A program made the position numbers and the translations under genes. A stretch of DNA of 64,000 nucleotides from Marinomonas transparens (GTDB taxonomy: Bacteria; Pseudomonadota; Gammaproteobacteria; Pseudomonadales; Marinomonadaceae). Position 1 is the first letter of the stretch. The number at the start of each line of letters is the position of its first letter. The stretch covers positions 1 to 64,000 of the forward strand of contig NZ_JAEMNX010000003.1 of assembly GCF_016463975.1 (NCBI RefSeq). The letters run 5' to 3'. The notes under the pieces are model-generated. The model was not told the DNA's origin, searched no databases, and worked only from the letters and a program-made list of their open reading frames with translations. Of the stretch, positions 47,871 to 58,293 are shown in pieces.

Positions 47871-49121
47871 ATGAAGTTGTTTTCTTTTTTCTCTTTCATC
47901 ATTTTGATGTTTGCACCACTACAAGCAATACAAGCAGCCCCCACTAAAATTGACGGTATTGTTGCCATTGTTGATTCTAAAGCGATTTTAGAAAGCGATA
48001 TTCAAACCCGCTTTGAAGTTGTCAAAGAGCGTATTCCTGGCGGCATTATGACGGATAACATACGCCGTCAAATCCTCAACCAAATGACAGATGAAGCACT
48101 GCAAGTTAACTATGCTCGCAAAATTGGCATGCGCGCCAGTAGCTCAGATGTGGATAACGCTATTCTTGGTGTGGCCCAAAAAATGAACCTTAACCTACAG
48201 GGGCTAAAACAAGTTCTGGCCCAGCAAGGCATAGACTACGCCCGTTACCGCGGCCAAATTGAACAAGAAATCCTGATTAATAATGTAAAACGGGAAATCA
48301 TCAAAAAGCGCATTTCCATTGCACAGCAGGAAATTGATGACTATTTAAGTTCAGACACCAGTATTAGCAAAGAAAAGGATCAAGTGCATCTACGCCACTT
48401 GTTGATTCGAACCAAAAACCCAGCCCAAGCCAAAGTTGAAATCGATGAAATCGCCGCCAAAATAACATCAGAAGGTGACTTTATTCAGCAAGCTATTGCT
48501 AAGTCAGATGGCCAATTTGCCATTGAAGGCGGGGATTTAGGCTGGCGTCCTCTCAATCAATTACCACCACTCTTTGTACGCGCTCTTGATAAGCAACAGA
48601 GCCCTCTCATCGGCCCGTTACAAAGTAATGCAGGTTTTCACCTCTTATGGGTCATTGAAAAACGTTCTCCTTCTGTCACCATACAGCAGCAAACCAAAGT
48701 ACGTCATATTTTGGTTCGCCCTAGCGAAATTCGCGATATGGCACAAACTAAAGTGGTGGCAGATGAGCTTTATAAAGAATTAAAAGCGGGCACCGACTTT
48801 GCCCAATTAGCCAAACAAAAAAGCGAAGACCAAGGCTCCACATTACAGGGCGGCGACCTTGGCTGGGTGACTCCTGGAACCATGGTATCGGAATTCGAAA
48901 ATAAGATGAATCAAACCAACATTGGCGACATTAGCACACCTTTCAAAACTCAATTTGGCTGGCACATTTTAGAGGTAGAAGGCCGACGCAAAGCGGATAT
49001 TAGCGACAAGGTAAAACGCGCTAATGCAGAGCAAGCGTTAATCGCTCAGAAACAAGATATTGTATTAGGTAATTGGCTCGAAGAATTACGTGCTGATGCC
49101 TTTATCGACATTAAGCAATAA
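47871..49121 (+). CDS. surA: Periplasmic chaperone / peptidyl-prolyl isomerase SurA
   Basis: A 416-residue periplasmic chaperone for outer-membrane proteins, including LptD. Signal peptide (LFSFFSFIILMFAPLQAI, cleaved near QAA), N-terminal chaperone domain starting KIDGIVAIVDSKAILESDI, then two parvulin PPIase domains (VHLRHLLIRTKN and KVRHILVRPSEI, each with a GGDLGW motif). Starts 3 bases after lptD. Confidence 0.95.
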   Translation: MKLFSFFSFIILMFAPLQAIQAAPTKIDGIVAIVDSKAILESDIQTRFEVVKERIPGGIMTDNIRRQILNQMTDEALQVNYARKIGMRASSSDVDNAILGVAQKMNLNLQGLKQVLAQQGIDYARYRGQIEQEILINNVKREIIKKRISIAQQEIDDYLSSDTSISKEKDQVHLRHLLIRTKNPAQAKVEIDEIAAKITSEGDFIQQAIAKSDGQFAIEGGDLGWRPLNQLPPLFVRALDKQQSPLIGPLQSNAGFHLLWVIEKRSPSVTIQQQTKVRHILVRPSEIRDMAQTKVVADELYKELKAGTDFAQLAKQKSEDQGSTLQGGDLGWVTPGTMVSEFENKMNQTNIGDISTPFKTQFGWHILEVEGRRKADISDKVKRANAEQALIAQKQDIVLGNWLEELRADAFIDIKQ

Positions 49122-49130
49122 GAGACGATC

Positions 49131-50150
49131 ATGGCAACTAGCACAGCTGAGCAGCTCCCTATTATTGCCATTACTTCCGGGGAACCGGCAGGGATCGGTC
49201 CAGATATTATCTTAAGCGCGCTAACGGATTATTTTTTTAAGGCAACTTTAATTGTATTAGCTGATCCGGCACTACTGGCAAGTCGAGCAGAACGGCTCAA
49301 CTTGCCAGTTAAAATACACACCTTAAACAAGACATCGGAAGCAAAGCCACACCAGCAAGGTGAGATTAACGTCTTCCCCATAAGCCTAGCAAAAGCGTCA
49401 ACCGCTGGCGTTTTGGATGCCGCTAATTCACCTTATGTTTTAGAAACCCTAAAACAAGCAGGTGAAGCTTGTCTCAACAAGCTGTTTGACGCGGTTGTCA
49501 CGCCCCCTGTTCATAAGGGTATCTTGTGTGACACTGGCATACACTTCTCTGGCCATACTGAATTTTTTCAAGCTCAATGCCACTCTCCCCATGTTGTCAT
49601 GATGCTGGCAACAGAAGCCATGAAAGTCGCACTCGCCACGACTCACTTACCCTTAAAAGATGTTTCGGGAGCCATTACTGAACAAAGCCTAACACTCGTA
49701 ATAAAAGCCCTACATCAAGACTTACAGCAAAAGTTTGGCCTTCAAAAACCCAAAATTCTAGTCTGTGGCTTAAACCCCCATGCAGGTGAAAATGGACACT
49801 TGGGGATGGAAGAAATAGAAGTGATCATCCCCACATTAAACAAACTCCGTCAGCAAGGTCTAGACTTAATAGGGCCACTACCAGCCGACACGCTCTTTAC
49901 CCCTAAATATTTAGACAATGCAGACTGTGTGCTTGCTATGTATCACGATCAAGGTTTACCTGTGTTAAAATACTCTGGTTTTGGTAACGCGGTGAATATC
50001 ACCTTGGGCTTACCCATTATAAGAACATCCGTCGACCACGGCACAGCTATTGACCTAGCTGGCACAGGCAAGGCAAATAACGGCAGCCTTAAAGTCGCCA
50101 TTCAACATGCCATTAATATGGCAAACAACGCGAAAACTTTTTCTCAATGA
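49131..50150 (+). CDS. pdxA: 4-hydroxythreonine-4-phosphate dehydrogenase
   Basis: A 339-residue NAD-dependent enzyme of pyridoxal 5'-phosphate synthesis, oxidising 4-phosphohydroxy-L-threonine. Conserved: ITSGEPAGIGPDIIL, TPPVHKGILCDTGIHFSGHTEF (metal-binding His), GLNPHAGENGHLGMEE and YHDQGLPVLKYSGFGNAVN, RTSVDHGTA. Overlaps rsmA by 4 bases. Confidence 0.95.
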   Translation: MATSTAEQLPIIAITSGEPAGIGPDIILSALTDYFFKATLIVLADPALLASRAERLNLPVKIHTLNKTSEAKPHQQGEINVFPISLAKASTAGVLDAANSPYVLETLKQAGEACLNKLFDAVVTPPVHKGILCDTGIHFSGHTEFFQAQCHSPHVVMMLATEAMKVALATTHLPLKDVSGAITEQSLTLVIKALHQDLQQKFGLQKPKILVCGLNPHAGENGHLGMEEIEVIIPTLNKLRQQGLDLIGPLPADTLFTPKYLDNADCVLAMYHDQGLPVLKYSGFGNAVNITLGLPIIRTSVDHGTAIDLAGTGKANNGSLKVAIQHAINMANNAKTFSQ

Positions 50151-50947
50151 GCAAACCACAACCCCATAAAGCCCGAAAACGATTCGGCCAAAACTTCCTT
50201 CACGACCACGGCGTTATTCGACGTATCGTTGCTTGTATTGGACCGAAAAAAGGACAACGTATTGTTGAAATTGGGCCAGGTAAAGGCGCTCTAACAGAAG
50301 GCATCATTAGCGTCACTGAAAGCATGGACGTGGTCGAACTTGACCGAGACCTGATTCCAATTTTAAAAGTTAACCTATTTCGCTTCTCTGAACTAACCGT
50401 TCATGAAGCCGACGCCATGAAATTTGATTTCTCTTCCCTCGCCACGGAAGAACAATCCATTCGCGTGGTAGGCAACTTACCCTACAACATATCAACACCG
50501 CTTATTTTCCACCTACTTAGTCAAGCTGCTGCTATCGAAGACATGCATTTCATGCTGCAAAAAGAAGTCGTAGATCGCTTGGCCGCACGCCCAGGTGACA
50601 GCCTTTATGGCCGTTTGAGCGTCATGGCGCAATATTACTGCGCAGTAGAGTCACTCTTTATTGTCGGACCAGAATCCTTTGATCCAGCACCAAAAGTAGA
50701 CTCAGCGATTGTACGCATGACGCCACACAAAATACTTCCTTATCAGGTAAATGATACTAACAAGCTGGAAGATATAGTGAGAATTGGCTTCCAACAACGC
50801 CGAAAAACCCTGCGTAATAATTACAAAGGGGTATTAGATAACGATGATTTTGCTGTACTCGATATTGATCCGGGCCTACGCCCAGAAAGATTAGACGTGG
50901 CAGACTTTGTTCGCATCACCAACTTTGTACTTAAAAGGGAAGGCTAA
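50147..50947 (+). CDS. rsmA: 16S rRNA dimethyladenosine transferase
   Basis: A 266-residue SAM-dependent enzyme (KsgA) that dimethylates two adjacent adenines near the 3' end of 16S rRNA. Motifs: RFGQNFLHDHGVI, the SAM-binding VEIGPGKGALTEG, and the catalytic VGNLPYNISTPLI (NLPY). Overlaps pdxA and abuts apaG. Confidence 0.96.
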   Translation: MSKPQPHKARKRFGQNFLHDHGVIRRIVACIGPKKGQRIVEIGPGKGALTEGIISVTESMDVVELDRDLIPILKVNLFRFSELTVHEADAMKFDFSSLATEEQSIRVVGNLPYNISTPLIFHLLSQAAAIEDMHFMLQKEVVDRLAARPGDSLYGRLSVMAQYYCAVESLFIVGPESFDPAPKVDSAIVRMTPHKILPYQVNDTNKLEDIVRIGFQQRRKTLRNNYKGVLDNDDFAVLDIDPGLRPERLDVADFVRITNFVLKREG

Positions 50948-51322
50948 ATGTTAAAATACGACGTTGCCGTTTCCGTTCGTACTGAATATCTAGCAAGCCA
51001 ATCAACACCCACTGAATCTCGCTATGTATTTGCTTATCATATTTCGATTACCAACTGCGGCACAGAAGCGGCTAAGTTACAAACACGCCACTGGATCATT
51101 ACCAATGGCAATGAACAAGTACAGGAAGTAAAAGGCAGTGGCGTTATTGGCGAATACCCCCATTTAGGCCCCGGAGAGTCCTTCCATTACACCAGTGGTA
51201 CCGTAATGGATACCGTAGTAGGAAGCATGCACGGCAGCTATCAATTCATTGCCGATGATGGCACTGAATTTTCAGCGGCTGTTCGCCCCTTTACCCTTTC
51301 AGTCCCAAACAAAGTGCACTGA
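50948..51322 (+). CDS. apaG: ApaG protein
   Basis: A 124-residue protein with a fibronectin-III-like beta fold. Family signatures YVFAYHISITNCGTEAAKLQ, RHWIITNGN and GEYPHLGPGESFHYTSG. Conserved with apaH; linked to Co2+ resistance and Mg efflux in Salmonella, but the biochemical role is unclear. Starts directly after the rsmA stop. Confidence 0.93.
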   Translation: MLKYDVAVSVRTEYLASQSTPTESRYVFAYHISITNCGTEAAKLQTRHWIITNGNEQVQEVKGSGVIGEYPHLGPGESFHYTSGTVMDTVVGSMHGSYQFIADDGTEFSAAVRPFTLSVPNKVH

Positions 51323-51328
51323 GGATTT

Positions 51329-52156
51329 ATGTCAACCTATGTCATTGGTGACTTGCAAGGTTGCTTAGCACCATTAATACAACTCCTAGAAGAAATTAGC
51401 TATCAGCCCGAGCAGGATAAGCTTTGGTTCGCTGGTGATCTTATCAACCGTGGCCCAGAGTCCCTAGAAACACTGCGCTTCGTGAAATCGCTTGGCAATA
51501 ACGCCAAGGTAATCCTCGGTAATCACGATCTACATTTATTAGCAGTTTCCTATGGTCATAGCGCTTTAAAGCGTGCTGATACTTTTTCCGACATTCTTAC
51601 CGCAAGCGATCGAGACGACTTAATGAACTGGTTACGTCAACAGTCACTTTGCCATTATGATGCCCAGCTTAACGTTATCATGACCCACGCAGGCATCCCT
51701 CCTTGCTGGAACTTACAACAAACTCAATCTCTCGCTAAAGAAGTAGAAAACAAACTCCGTTCAGACAGTGCGGATGAGTTTTTCGCTGTTATGTATGGCA
51801 ATAAGCCAAATCAATGGACCGAGGAACTCACTGGTCTAGATCGCCTCAGAGCCATCACTAACTATCTAACACGCATGCGATTTTGTGATGCCAACAGCAA
51901 ACTCGATTTAAAATCAAAAGAAGGGCCAAACACGGCTCAAAAAGGTTACGCACCTTGGTTTAATTACCCAACACAGCTTCCCGATGGCTGCCATATTGCC
52001 TTTGGCCATTGGGCAGCCCTAGAAGGTAGTAGCCCCCATAAACATATCCATGCATTGGATACTGGCTGCGTATGGGGCGGCAGCTTGACGGCCTTGCGCC
52101 TAGAAGATAAAAAACGCTTTAGCACACCCTGTTCAATCAACTGGAAAAACTCATGA
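51329..52156 (+). CDS. apaH: Diadenosine tetraphosphatase
   Basis: A 275-residue metallophosphatase that splits Ap4A to two ADP and can decap Np4-RNAs. Motifs: VIGDLQGCLAPL, FAGDLINRGPESLET, LGNHDLHLLA and the late GHWAALEG and ALDTGCVWGGSL. Overlaps glpE by 4 bases. Confidence 0.95.
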   Translation: MSTYVIGDLQGCLAPLIQLLEEISYQPEQDKLWFAGDLINRGPESLETLRFVKSLGNNAKVILGNHDLHLLAVSYGHSALKRADTFSDILTASDRDDLMNWLRQQSLCHYDAQLNVIMTHAGIPPCWNLQQTQSLAKEVENKLRSDSADEFFAVMYGNKPNQWTEELTGLDRLRAITNYLTRMRFCDANSKLDLKSKEGPNTAQKGYAPWFNYPTQLPDGCHIAFGHWAALEGSSPHKHIHALDTGCVWGGSLTALRLEDKKRFSTPCSINWKNS

Positions 52157-52473
52157 CTTTTACCTGTATAGACATAGCAGATGCGCTTCCGATTATTGAA
52201 AATGACGCAGCCATTGTAGACATACGCGATGCAGCCAGCTTTCAAACCAGTCACATGATCAATGCCATCAGCTTACATAACGACAATGTTCAAAACTTCA
52301 TTGATTCAAGCGAAAAAACCAAGCCTGTTATTGTTTGCTGTTACCACGGCAACAGTAGCAAAGGCGCAGCTGAATACCTCGCTGCTCAGGGCTTTCAAGA
52401 GGTTTACTCTTTAAATGGTGGCTTTAGTCAATGGAGCGCCATGTTCCCAGAGCAATGCGAAATGGGTAGTTAA
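52153..52473 (+). CDS. glpE: Thiosulfate sulfurtransferase GlpE
   Basis: A 106-residue single-domain rhodanese. Active-site loop [19 protein letters not shown] with the catalytic Cys in the GlpE-type CYHGNSS motif, and [14 protein letters not shown] in the N-terminal half. It transfers sulfur from thiosulfate to an acceptor such as thioredoxin. Coupled to apaH by overlap. Confidence 0.9.
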   Translation: MTFTCIDIADALPIIENDAAIVDIRDAASFQTSHMINAISLHNDNVQNFIDSSEKTKPVIVCCYHGNSSKGAAEYLAAQGFQEVYSLNGGFSQWSAMFPEQCEMGS

Positions 52474-52481
52474 TTTTACTT

Positions 52482-53576
52482 ATGCCTGATTATCAAATTT
52501 ACCTAGTGGGTGGCGCAGTTCGAGATACATTACTTGGGCTTGATGTTATCGATCATGACTGGGTAGTCACAGGCGCAGTTCCTGAACAACTTGAGCAGCA
52601 AGGCTTCCAACAAGTTGGTAAGCAATTCCCTGTATTCCTACACCCCAAAAGCAAAGAAGAATACGCCCTTGCTCGTAAAGAAAAAAAACAAGGGGAAGGC
52701 TATACAGGGTTCATTTGTGACTTTTCACCTGACATTAGCCTCGAAGAAGATTTAGCACGTCGCGACCTCACCATCAATGCCATAGCAAAAACATCAGATA
52801 ATGTCTTAATCGACCCATTCAATGGACAAGGCGACCTAAAAAATCGACTATTACGTCATGTTTCTTTAGCTTTTATCGAAGATCCATTAAGAGTATTACG
52901 TGTGGCACGCTTCGCCGCTCGTTTTCAAGAATTTGGTTTTAAGGTAGCGCCTGAAACCATGGCCTTAATGCAAACTATCAGCGCATCAGAAGAGCTTGCT
53001 ACATTAAGCGCTGAACGCATTTGGAAGGAGCTGGAAAAAGCCCTAAATACACAACATGCAGATGTATTCTTTAGAGTACTAGAAGAAGCGAATGCACTCG
53101 GTAAACTTTTTCCTGATTTTATCTGGCAAGATACACCGGAAAATACTCATATACTAAATCAAAGAGACCTTACGCCTGCACAGCGCTGGGCCATTCTCTG
53201 CCAGCAAACCCCCTTAGAAAAGCTTGCTGTATTACATCAGCGCATACGTTGCCCAAATCAATTCAAAACACTCGCAGAGCAGGTGCGAACTTTTATTGAG
53301 CGACATACGATTCCGATGAATGCTGCGACTTGGGAAAGCTGGTTGATGTCTGTTAATGCCATAAAAAAACCTCAGCCCTTTATTTTACTAATTGAGGTTC
53401 TAAGCTATCTGACAGCCACCAAGCCCGAAGAATGGCAAAAGCTGCGCAATACCATTGCTGTTATTAGTGCAGCAAGTTTGATGAAGCAAGGGTTCAGCGG
53501 CGCGGAGCTCGGTGGTGCTCTCAAAGCATCAAGAATAGAAGCCCTGAATAAACAAGTCTCGCCGTTTATTTGCTAA
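52482..53576 (+). CDS. cca: CCA-adding tRNA nucleotidyltransferase
   Basis: A 364-residue class II nucleotidyltransferase that adds or repairs the 3' CCA of tRNAs. Motif [22 protein letters not shown] with catalytic DHDW, then [11 protein letters not shown] and the [20 protein letters not shown] basic loop. It is shorter than E. coli Cca (412), lacking most of the C-terminal HD phosphohydrolase region, so a simple CCA-adding enzyme is expected. Confidence 0.92.
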   Translation: MPDYQIYLVGGAVRDTLLGLDVIDHDWVVTGAVPEQLEQQGFQQVGKQFPVFLHPKSKEEYALARKEKKQGEGYTGFICDFSPDISLEEDLARRDLTINAIAKTSDNVLIDPFNGQGDLKNRLLRHVSLAFIEDPLRVLRVARFAARFQEFGFKVAPETMALMQTISASEELATLSAERIWKELEKALNTQHADVFFRVLEEANALGKLFPDFIWQDTPENTHILNQRDLTPAQRWAILCQQTPLEKLAVLHQRIRCPNQFKTLAEQVRTFIERHTIPMNAATWESWLMSVNAIKKPQPFILLIEVLSYLTATKPEEWQKLRNTIAVISAASLMKQGFSGAELGGALKASRIEALNKQVSPFIC

Positions 53577-53599
53577 TTATACTAAAGCGGATTTAAGCC

Positions 53600-53965
53600 T
53601 TAATAAGTCAAATCTGACTTTCTATGTATCTTTACGCCGACAGAAGCCGCAGCAGCAATGGCACTCGGCTTACGTAGTGTTAAGCTAATGACGCTCAATT
53701 TAAACGCAGCGATTAAATCAGCAACCAAATGCTCTGCTAAAGTTTCAATCAGCTCAAACTGACGCTCTGCACAGAAAGCCACAATGAAGTTAGAAATTGC
53801 TTCATAGTCTAACGTTTTGGCCAGATCATCCGTTGTGGCAGGAATGCGGTTGTCATGCTCCATTTCCAAATCAAAAACTAATTCTTGTTGAATCGTCTTT
53901 TCCCACTCATAAACGCCAATCACCGCATTGGCTTTTAAGCCTTCAATAAAAACCAAATCTTTCAT
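53600..53965 (-). CDS. folB: Dihydroneopterin aldolase
   Basis: A 121-residue enzyme of folate synthesis that cleaves dihydroneopterin. Starts KDLVFIEGLKANAVIGVYEW, the family N-terminus with the substrate-contacting Glu in YEWE; LDYEAISNFI and FELIETLAEHLVADLI follow. It lies 2 bases after tsaD on the minus strand and converges with cca. Confidence 0.92.
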   Translation of the reverse strand: MKDLVFIEGLKANAVIGVYEWEKTIQQELVFDLEMEHDNRIPATTDDLAKTLDYEAISNFIVAFCAERQFELIETLAEHLVADLIAAFKLSVISLTLRKPSAIAAAASVGVKIHRKSDLTY

Positions 53966-53967
53966 AG

Positions 53968-55005
53968 TTAAGACGCCTTAATAGAAGGGAGTTCAGACAA
54001 GGGCCAACGAGCACGAATAGAAAGACTTAACCCAGAAGACTGTCCATTCATCAAACGCTGAGCACCCGCGTAAGCAATCATAGCGCCGTTATCAGTGCAA
54101 AACTCAGGACGAGCATAAAACACACGCCCGTTAATTTTTCTCAACTGCTTTTCTAACTGATCACGCAAACGTAGGTTAGCACTCACTCCGCCAGCAATAA
54201 TCAATTGTTTTAAGCCTTCCGCCTCCAATGCACGGCGACATTTAATAACCAAGGTATCGACTACAGCGGTTTCAAACGCCAACGCGGCATCCGCTTTAAA
54301 CTGCTCATCACACCGCTCTTCATCCAGCGCCGCGTGTATGGCAGTCAAGAAGGCCGTTTTCAAACCACTAAAACTAAAATCTAAGCCCGGACGATCTGTC
54401 ATAGGACGAGGGAATTTCAAACCAGATTGAGGGTTCCCCTGCTTGGCTAACGCCGCAATTTGCGGTCCACCCGGATAAGGCAAACCTATCATCTTAGCCG
54501 CTTTATCAAATGCTTCACCGGCAGCATCATCAAGGGATTGTCCCAACAAACGATACTCACCAATACCATCCACTCGAACTAACTGTGTATGTCCCCCCGA
54601 CACCAGCAAAGCAACAAAAGGCATCTCAGGCTGAGACTCTTCAAGCATGGGAGCCAAAAGGTGACCTTCCATATGGTGCACCCCTAAAGCAGGAATACTC
54701 AATGCATAGGCAAGAGAACGCCCAATAGTAGCACCAGCCATCAAAGCCCCCACTAAACCTGGCCCACTCGTATAAGCTATTGCATCTAGCTGATTTTTAG
54801 CCATCCCAGCTTCTTGTAATACTTCGTCAATTAAGGGCAAAGTCTTGCGCACATGATCACGAGAAGCGAGTTCCGGAACAACGCCCCCATATTCTGCATG
54901 CTGAGCAATTTGAGAATAAATTTTGTGTGCCAACAAGCCATTTTCAGTGTCATAGATGGCAATCCCCGTCTCATCACAAGACGTTTCTAATCCCAAGACT
55001 TTCAT
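53968..55005 (-). CDS. tsaD: tRNA N6-threonylcarbamoyladenosine transferase TsaD
   Basis: A 345-residue ASKHA-fold protein that transfers the threonylcarbamoyl group to A37 of ANN-decoding tRNAs with TsaB/TsaE. Start at [19 protein letters not shown] (55005); the 17 codons upstream look non-coding. Metal ligands in [13 protein letters not shown], then [11 protein letters not shown], and [15 protein letters not shown] near the C-terminus. Diverges from rpsU. Confidence 0.95.
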   Translation of the reverse strand: MKVLGLETSCDETGIAIYDTENGLLAHKIYSQIAQHAEYGGVVPELASRDHVRKTLPLIDEVLQEAGMAKNQLDAIAYTSGPGLVGALMAGATIGRSLAYALSIPALGVHHMEGHLLAPMLEESQPEMPFVALLVSGGHTQLVRVDGIGEYRLLGQSLDDAAGEAFDKAAKMIGLPYPGGPQIAALAKQGNPQSGLKFPRPMTDRPGLDFSFSGLKTAFLTAIHAALDEERCDEQFKADAALAFETAVVDTLVIKCRRALEAEGLKQLIIAGGVSANLRLRDQLEKQLRKINGRVFYARPEFCTDNGAMIAYAGAQRLMNGQSSGLSLSIRARWPLSELPSIKAS

Positions 55006-55395
55006 GGAAGCGATCTCTATCAATAAATAATTTGCGCGCATTGTACCCCATCTCACCGCTCTGTTGCAGGCTGCCAGATAGGTTTCCTATAATTTGCGTT
55101 AGACAGGGCATTACAAAAGCACTATAATGCGCGCGTTTTCAATGTTTAAATAAAAGGCAGGTGATTTTTTCAGTTTGGACCAGAGCTCGTAGGCAGCGAA
55201 GGCGACCAGACACCCTATGTAAAAACTAGCACAGTAACAGACGCGATCAAGTCTGTTCAGGGTAAGAAAATGGATCCACTATTGGGTCTCACTCTGTTCA
55301 ACAAAAGCGCGCTTTGAAAGCCCAATAAATCCGGGTATAATTCACGCCGTTTTTGTGAATACTTAAACTTAAAAACACATTTTAAAGGTAAATAC
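55006..55395 (+). other. tsaD-rpsU intergenic region with rpsU promoter
   Basis: A 390-base gap. The rpsU promoter is TTGAAA (55314..55319), N16, TATAAT (55336..55341). Upstream, 55170..55313 is one stop-free frame of about 47 codons (contains LVGSEGDQTPYVKTSTVTDA) with no start codon at its 5' end, possibly a gene remnant or structured leader. The tsaD promoter should lie around 55090..55140. Confidence 0.6.
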
Positions 55396-55611
55396 ATGCC
55401 AGCAGTTAAAGTAAAAGATAACGAACCATTTGACATCGCTCTACGTCGCTTCAAACGTTCTTGTGAAAAAGCAGGCGTTTTGGCTGAAGTTCGTCGTCGT
55501 GAATGCTACGAAAAACCAACGACACTTCGCAAACGCGCTGCAGCAGCTGCAGTTAAGCGTCACGCTAAGAAAGTTTCTCGTGAGCAGAAAAAATTCCAAC
55601 GTTTGTACTAG
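55396..55611 (+). CDS. rpsU: 30S ribosomal protein S21
   Basis: A 71-residue basic ribosomal protein. Family sequence [20 protein letters not shown], then [15 protein letters not shown] and an Arg/Lys-rich end. It is needed for initiation on the 30S subunit. It heads the rpsU-yqeY-dnaG-rpoD cluster but is followed by its own terminator. Confidence 0.97.
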
Positions 55612-55683
55612 GCCAATCTGCCGTTTGGCAACTTGCTCTACAACAAATGTTTGCCTAGACGCTCAGCGCTTTTAGGCTTATAA

Positions 55684-55716
55684 AAACGGCTAGTTGATTA
55701 ACTAGCCGTTTTTTTT
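55684..55716 (+). terminator. Terminator after rpsU
   Basis: AAACGGCTAGTT / AACTAGCCGTTT with a 4-base loop, then T run. Partial readthrough would couple rpsU with dnaG and rpoD, as in E. coli. Confidence 0.92.
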
Positions 55717-55740
55717 GCTTATAATTCCAGAGAGGACCCT

Positions 55741-56187
55741 ATGTCAGAACTTAAAAAGAAAATATCAGACACATTGAAAACAGCCATGCGCGCCAAAGAA
55801 AAACAGCGCGTGACCGTCATTCGCACTATCTTATCTGAATGCAAACGCGTCGAAGTTGACGAACGCATTGAATTAGATGACGCACGTGTTCTTGCCATTC
55901 TCGATAAAATGAATAAACAGCGTAAAGACTCCAATCAGCAATTTATTGATGGTGGTCGCGAAGATTTAGCAAAAGTAGAGCAAGAAGAAATGCTGATCAT
56001 CAGCGAATTTCTTCCAACACCACTGACCGATGACGAAGTTGCTGCTATTGTAAAAGCGGCCATCGAAGAGACGGGCGCAACCTCTATGCAGCAGATGGGC
56101 GCCGTCATGGCTATTGTTAAACCGCAGGTACAAGGTCGTGCCGACATGGCACAAATCAGCAAGCAAGTAAAAGCACAACTAGGCTAA
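55741..56187 (+). CDS. GatB/YqeY domain protein
   Basis: A 148-residue helical protein of the YqeY family, related to the C-terminal tRNA-binding domain of GatB. Starts SELKKKISDTLKTAMRAKEK; family segments VRIRTILSE-like (VTVIRTILSECKRVEVD), EEMLIISEFLP and MGAVMAIVKPQVQGRADMA. Exact role is unknown. Its place between rpsU and dnaG is usual in many gammaproteobacteria. Starts after GAGAGGA. Confidence 0.9.
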   Translation: MSELKKKISDTLKTAMRAKEKQRVTVIRTILSECKRVEVDERIELDDARVLAILDKMNKQRKDSNQQFIDGGREDLAKVEQEEMLIISEFLPTPLTDDEVAAIVKAAIEETGATSMQQMGAVMAIVKPQVQGRADMAQISKQVKAQLG

Positions 56188-56191
56188 CACT

Positions 56192-58180
56192 ATGGCGGGA
56201 CGCATCCCAGATCAGTTCATTGATGAGCTTTTAGCTCGAACCGACCTAACCGATGTGGTTGCGTCTCGCATCAGCCTAAAAAAAACCGGACAGAACTACA
56301 GTGCCCTCTGCCCTTTTCACAATGAAAAAAGCCCTTCATTCAGTTTAAACCCTAATAAGCAGTTTTATTACTGCTTTGGCTGTGGGGCTGGTGGTAACGC
56401 CATTTCTTTTGTGATGGAGCATGACCACCTAGATTTTGTCGATGCCATAGAAACCCTAGCTAAAGATGCAGGTATGGAAGTGCCAAGAGAGCAAGGCGCT
56501 CCCGATAGATATGAACAAAACGCAGAACTGTTAAAACGCCTGTCTGAAAGCTCACAGTTTTATCAAGAACAACTCATAAAAAGCCCACAAAAAACTAAAG
56601 CAACAGATTACTTATCGAAAGAACGTGGACTGTCAGGCCAAATAGCCAAGGTATTCGGTTTAGGGTTCGCTCCGGCTGGCTGGGATAACCTTCTAAAAAA
56701 AATCGGCACACGAGCCGAAAGCCAAGAACAACTACTTCACGGCGGCATGCTGATTGAGAAAAAAGATCAGCCAGGGCATTACTATGACCGCTTCCGTGAT
56801 CGAATCATTTTTCCCATTCGCGATTCTCGTGGCCGAGTAATTGCTTTTGGTGGACGGGCATTTGGGGACGAAAAGCCCAAATATCTGAATTCACCAGAAA
56901 CACCAGTATTCCAAAAAAGCCAAGAACTCTACGGCCTTTTTGAAGCCAAACAAAATACCCCCACCCTTGAACAAATCATTGTCGTTGAAGGCTATATGGA
57001 CGTGATTGTGTTAGCTCAACACGGCATTACTAATGCCGTGGCGACACTAGGCACCTCCGTCAACAGTCAACACATTCGCAAACTATTCAAATTAGTCAGT
57101 AAAGTCATACTTTGCTTTGATGGCGACAAGGCCGGGCGCTCTGCCGCGATACGCGGATTAGAAGCAGCACTACCAGTCATGCAGGACGAAAAACAAGTCC
57201 GCTTTTTATTCTTGCCCGAAGGAGAAGACCCAGACTCTTTGGTACGAAAAGAAGGCAAAGAAGCCTTCAATAGCCGACTAGAAGATGCTTCATCCTTATC
57301 TCATGTGCTGTTCGATCATGCGAGAAACCAAGTCACTCTAGGTGATGAAGAAGGCGAAGCTCAGTTTGCTCGCAATGCCATGACAATGATTCAGCAGATC
57401 CCTAAAGAGCTGACCTTTCGATCTGTGCTTATTAAACAACTTAGCGACCAGTCAGGTATCGATAGTGACACGCTAGGTAATACCGCCACACCTAAACACA
57501 GGCCCTCTCAGCCAGATGTGTCAGGGCAGCAAAACCAAGCTCCAATAGAACAAGCCACATCACACACTCATGATTACGGTTACCCACCAGAGTACGATGA
57601 TTATGATGCCTACCATGGTGATGATCACACGACACATGCGCCCTATGAAACCAGCCAACCAAGAAAATTTAAGAAAAAGAGCAAATTTGGCAACAATAAT
57701 GGCCAATATAATAAATTCAAAGAAAAAGAGCTGGTTTTCCCTCCTGCTCCCTCCAGCCTAAGCCAAATAAAGCAAGCAAGCCTATGCCTATTACTCCATC
57801 CTCATATCGCAAAAACGATTGATTTACCCGATCCACTTATTAATCAAGCCGATGATGAACTGCAGATTTTTTGTAAAATATGGCGCTATTTTTCAAAATA
57901 TCCCAAAAACAATACAGGCCACCTAATCGGAGAAATAACAGATACTGCCACTACAAATGCCATTTATGCATTATTAAATCATCAAGATGCCACTACCAAA
58001 CAAAAAATCATCAATGCAAATCAAGAAGTGCTCGATATGATTTCAACCATGGAAAATAATTTAGGGTTAAACAGCAGCATTGAACGCTTGAAAAGTAAGG
58101 GCAATGAATCCATAAAGGATAATGACAGCAAGCAGGAGCTACGAAATTTAATGGATTTAATCAGACGAAAAAAATCATAA
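56192..58180 (+). CDS. dnaG: DNA primase
   Basis: A 662-residue primase that makes RNA primers at the replication fork. Zinc-binding domain CPFHNEKSPSFSL with YYCFGCGAGGNAI (CHCC), catalytic core with GRVIAFGGRAFGDEKPKYLN, TOPRIM VVEGYMDVIVLAQHGI and DGDKAGRSAA. A long low-complexity linker at about 430-510 (Asp/Tyr/His then Lys-rich) precedes the C-terminal DnaB-interacting domain. Longer than E. coli DnaG (581) mainly because of this linker. Confidence 0.96.
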   Translation: MAGRIPDQFIDELLARTDLTDVVASRISLKKTGQNYSALCPFHNEKSPSFSLNPNKQFYYCFGCGAGGNAISFVMEHDHLDFVDAIETLAKDAGMEVPREQGAPDRYEQNAELLKRLSESSQFYQEQLIKSPQKTKATDYLSKERGLSGQIAKVFGLGFAPAGWDNLLKKIGTRAESQEQLLHGGMLIEKKDQPGHYYDRFRDRIIFPIRDSRGRVIAFGGRAFGDEKPKYLNSPETPVFQKSQELYGLFEAKQNTPTLEQIIVVEGYMDVIVLAQHGITNAVATLGTSVNSQHIRKLFKLVSKVILCFDGDKAGRSAAIRGLEAALPVMQDEKQVRFLFLPEGEDPDSLVRKEGKEAFNSRLEDASSLSHVLFDHARNQVTLGDEEGEAQFARNAMTMIQQIPKELTFRSVLIKQLSDQSGIDSDTLGNTATPKHRPSQPDVSGQQNQAPIEQATSHTHDYGYPPEYDDYDAYHGDDHTTHAPYETSQPRKFKKKSKFGNNNGQYNKFKEKELVFPPAPSSLSQIKQASLCLLLHPHIAKTIDLPDPLINQADDELQIFCKIWRYFSKYPKNNTGHLIGEITDTATTNAIYALLNHQDATTKQKIINANQEVLDMISTMENNLGLNSSIERLKSKGNESIKDNDSKQELRNLMDLIRRKKS

Positions 58181-58293
58181 TTATTACCTGATTTTCACCC
58201 TAATAAGATACGATTATCTGGATAAAACTGATGTTTTTTGTTATAATCCGCTGCTTGCAAAATCCCAAATAATTTCTAACGATAGGTTGTCGA

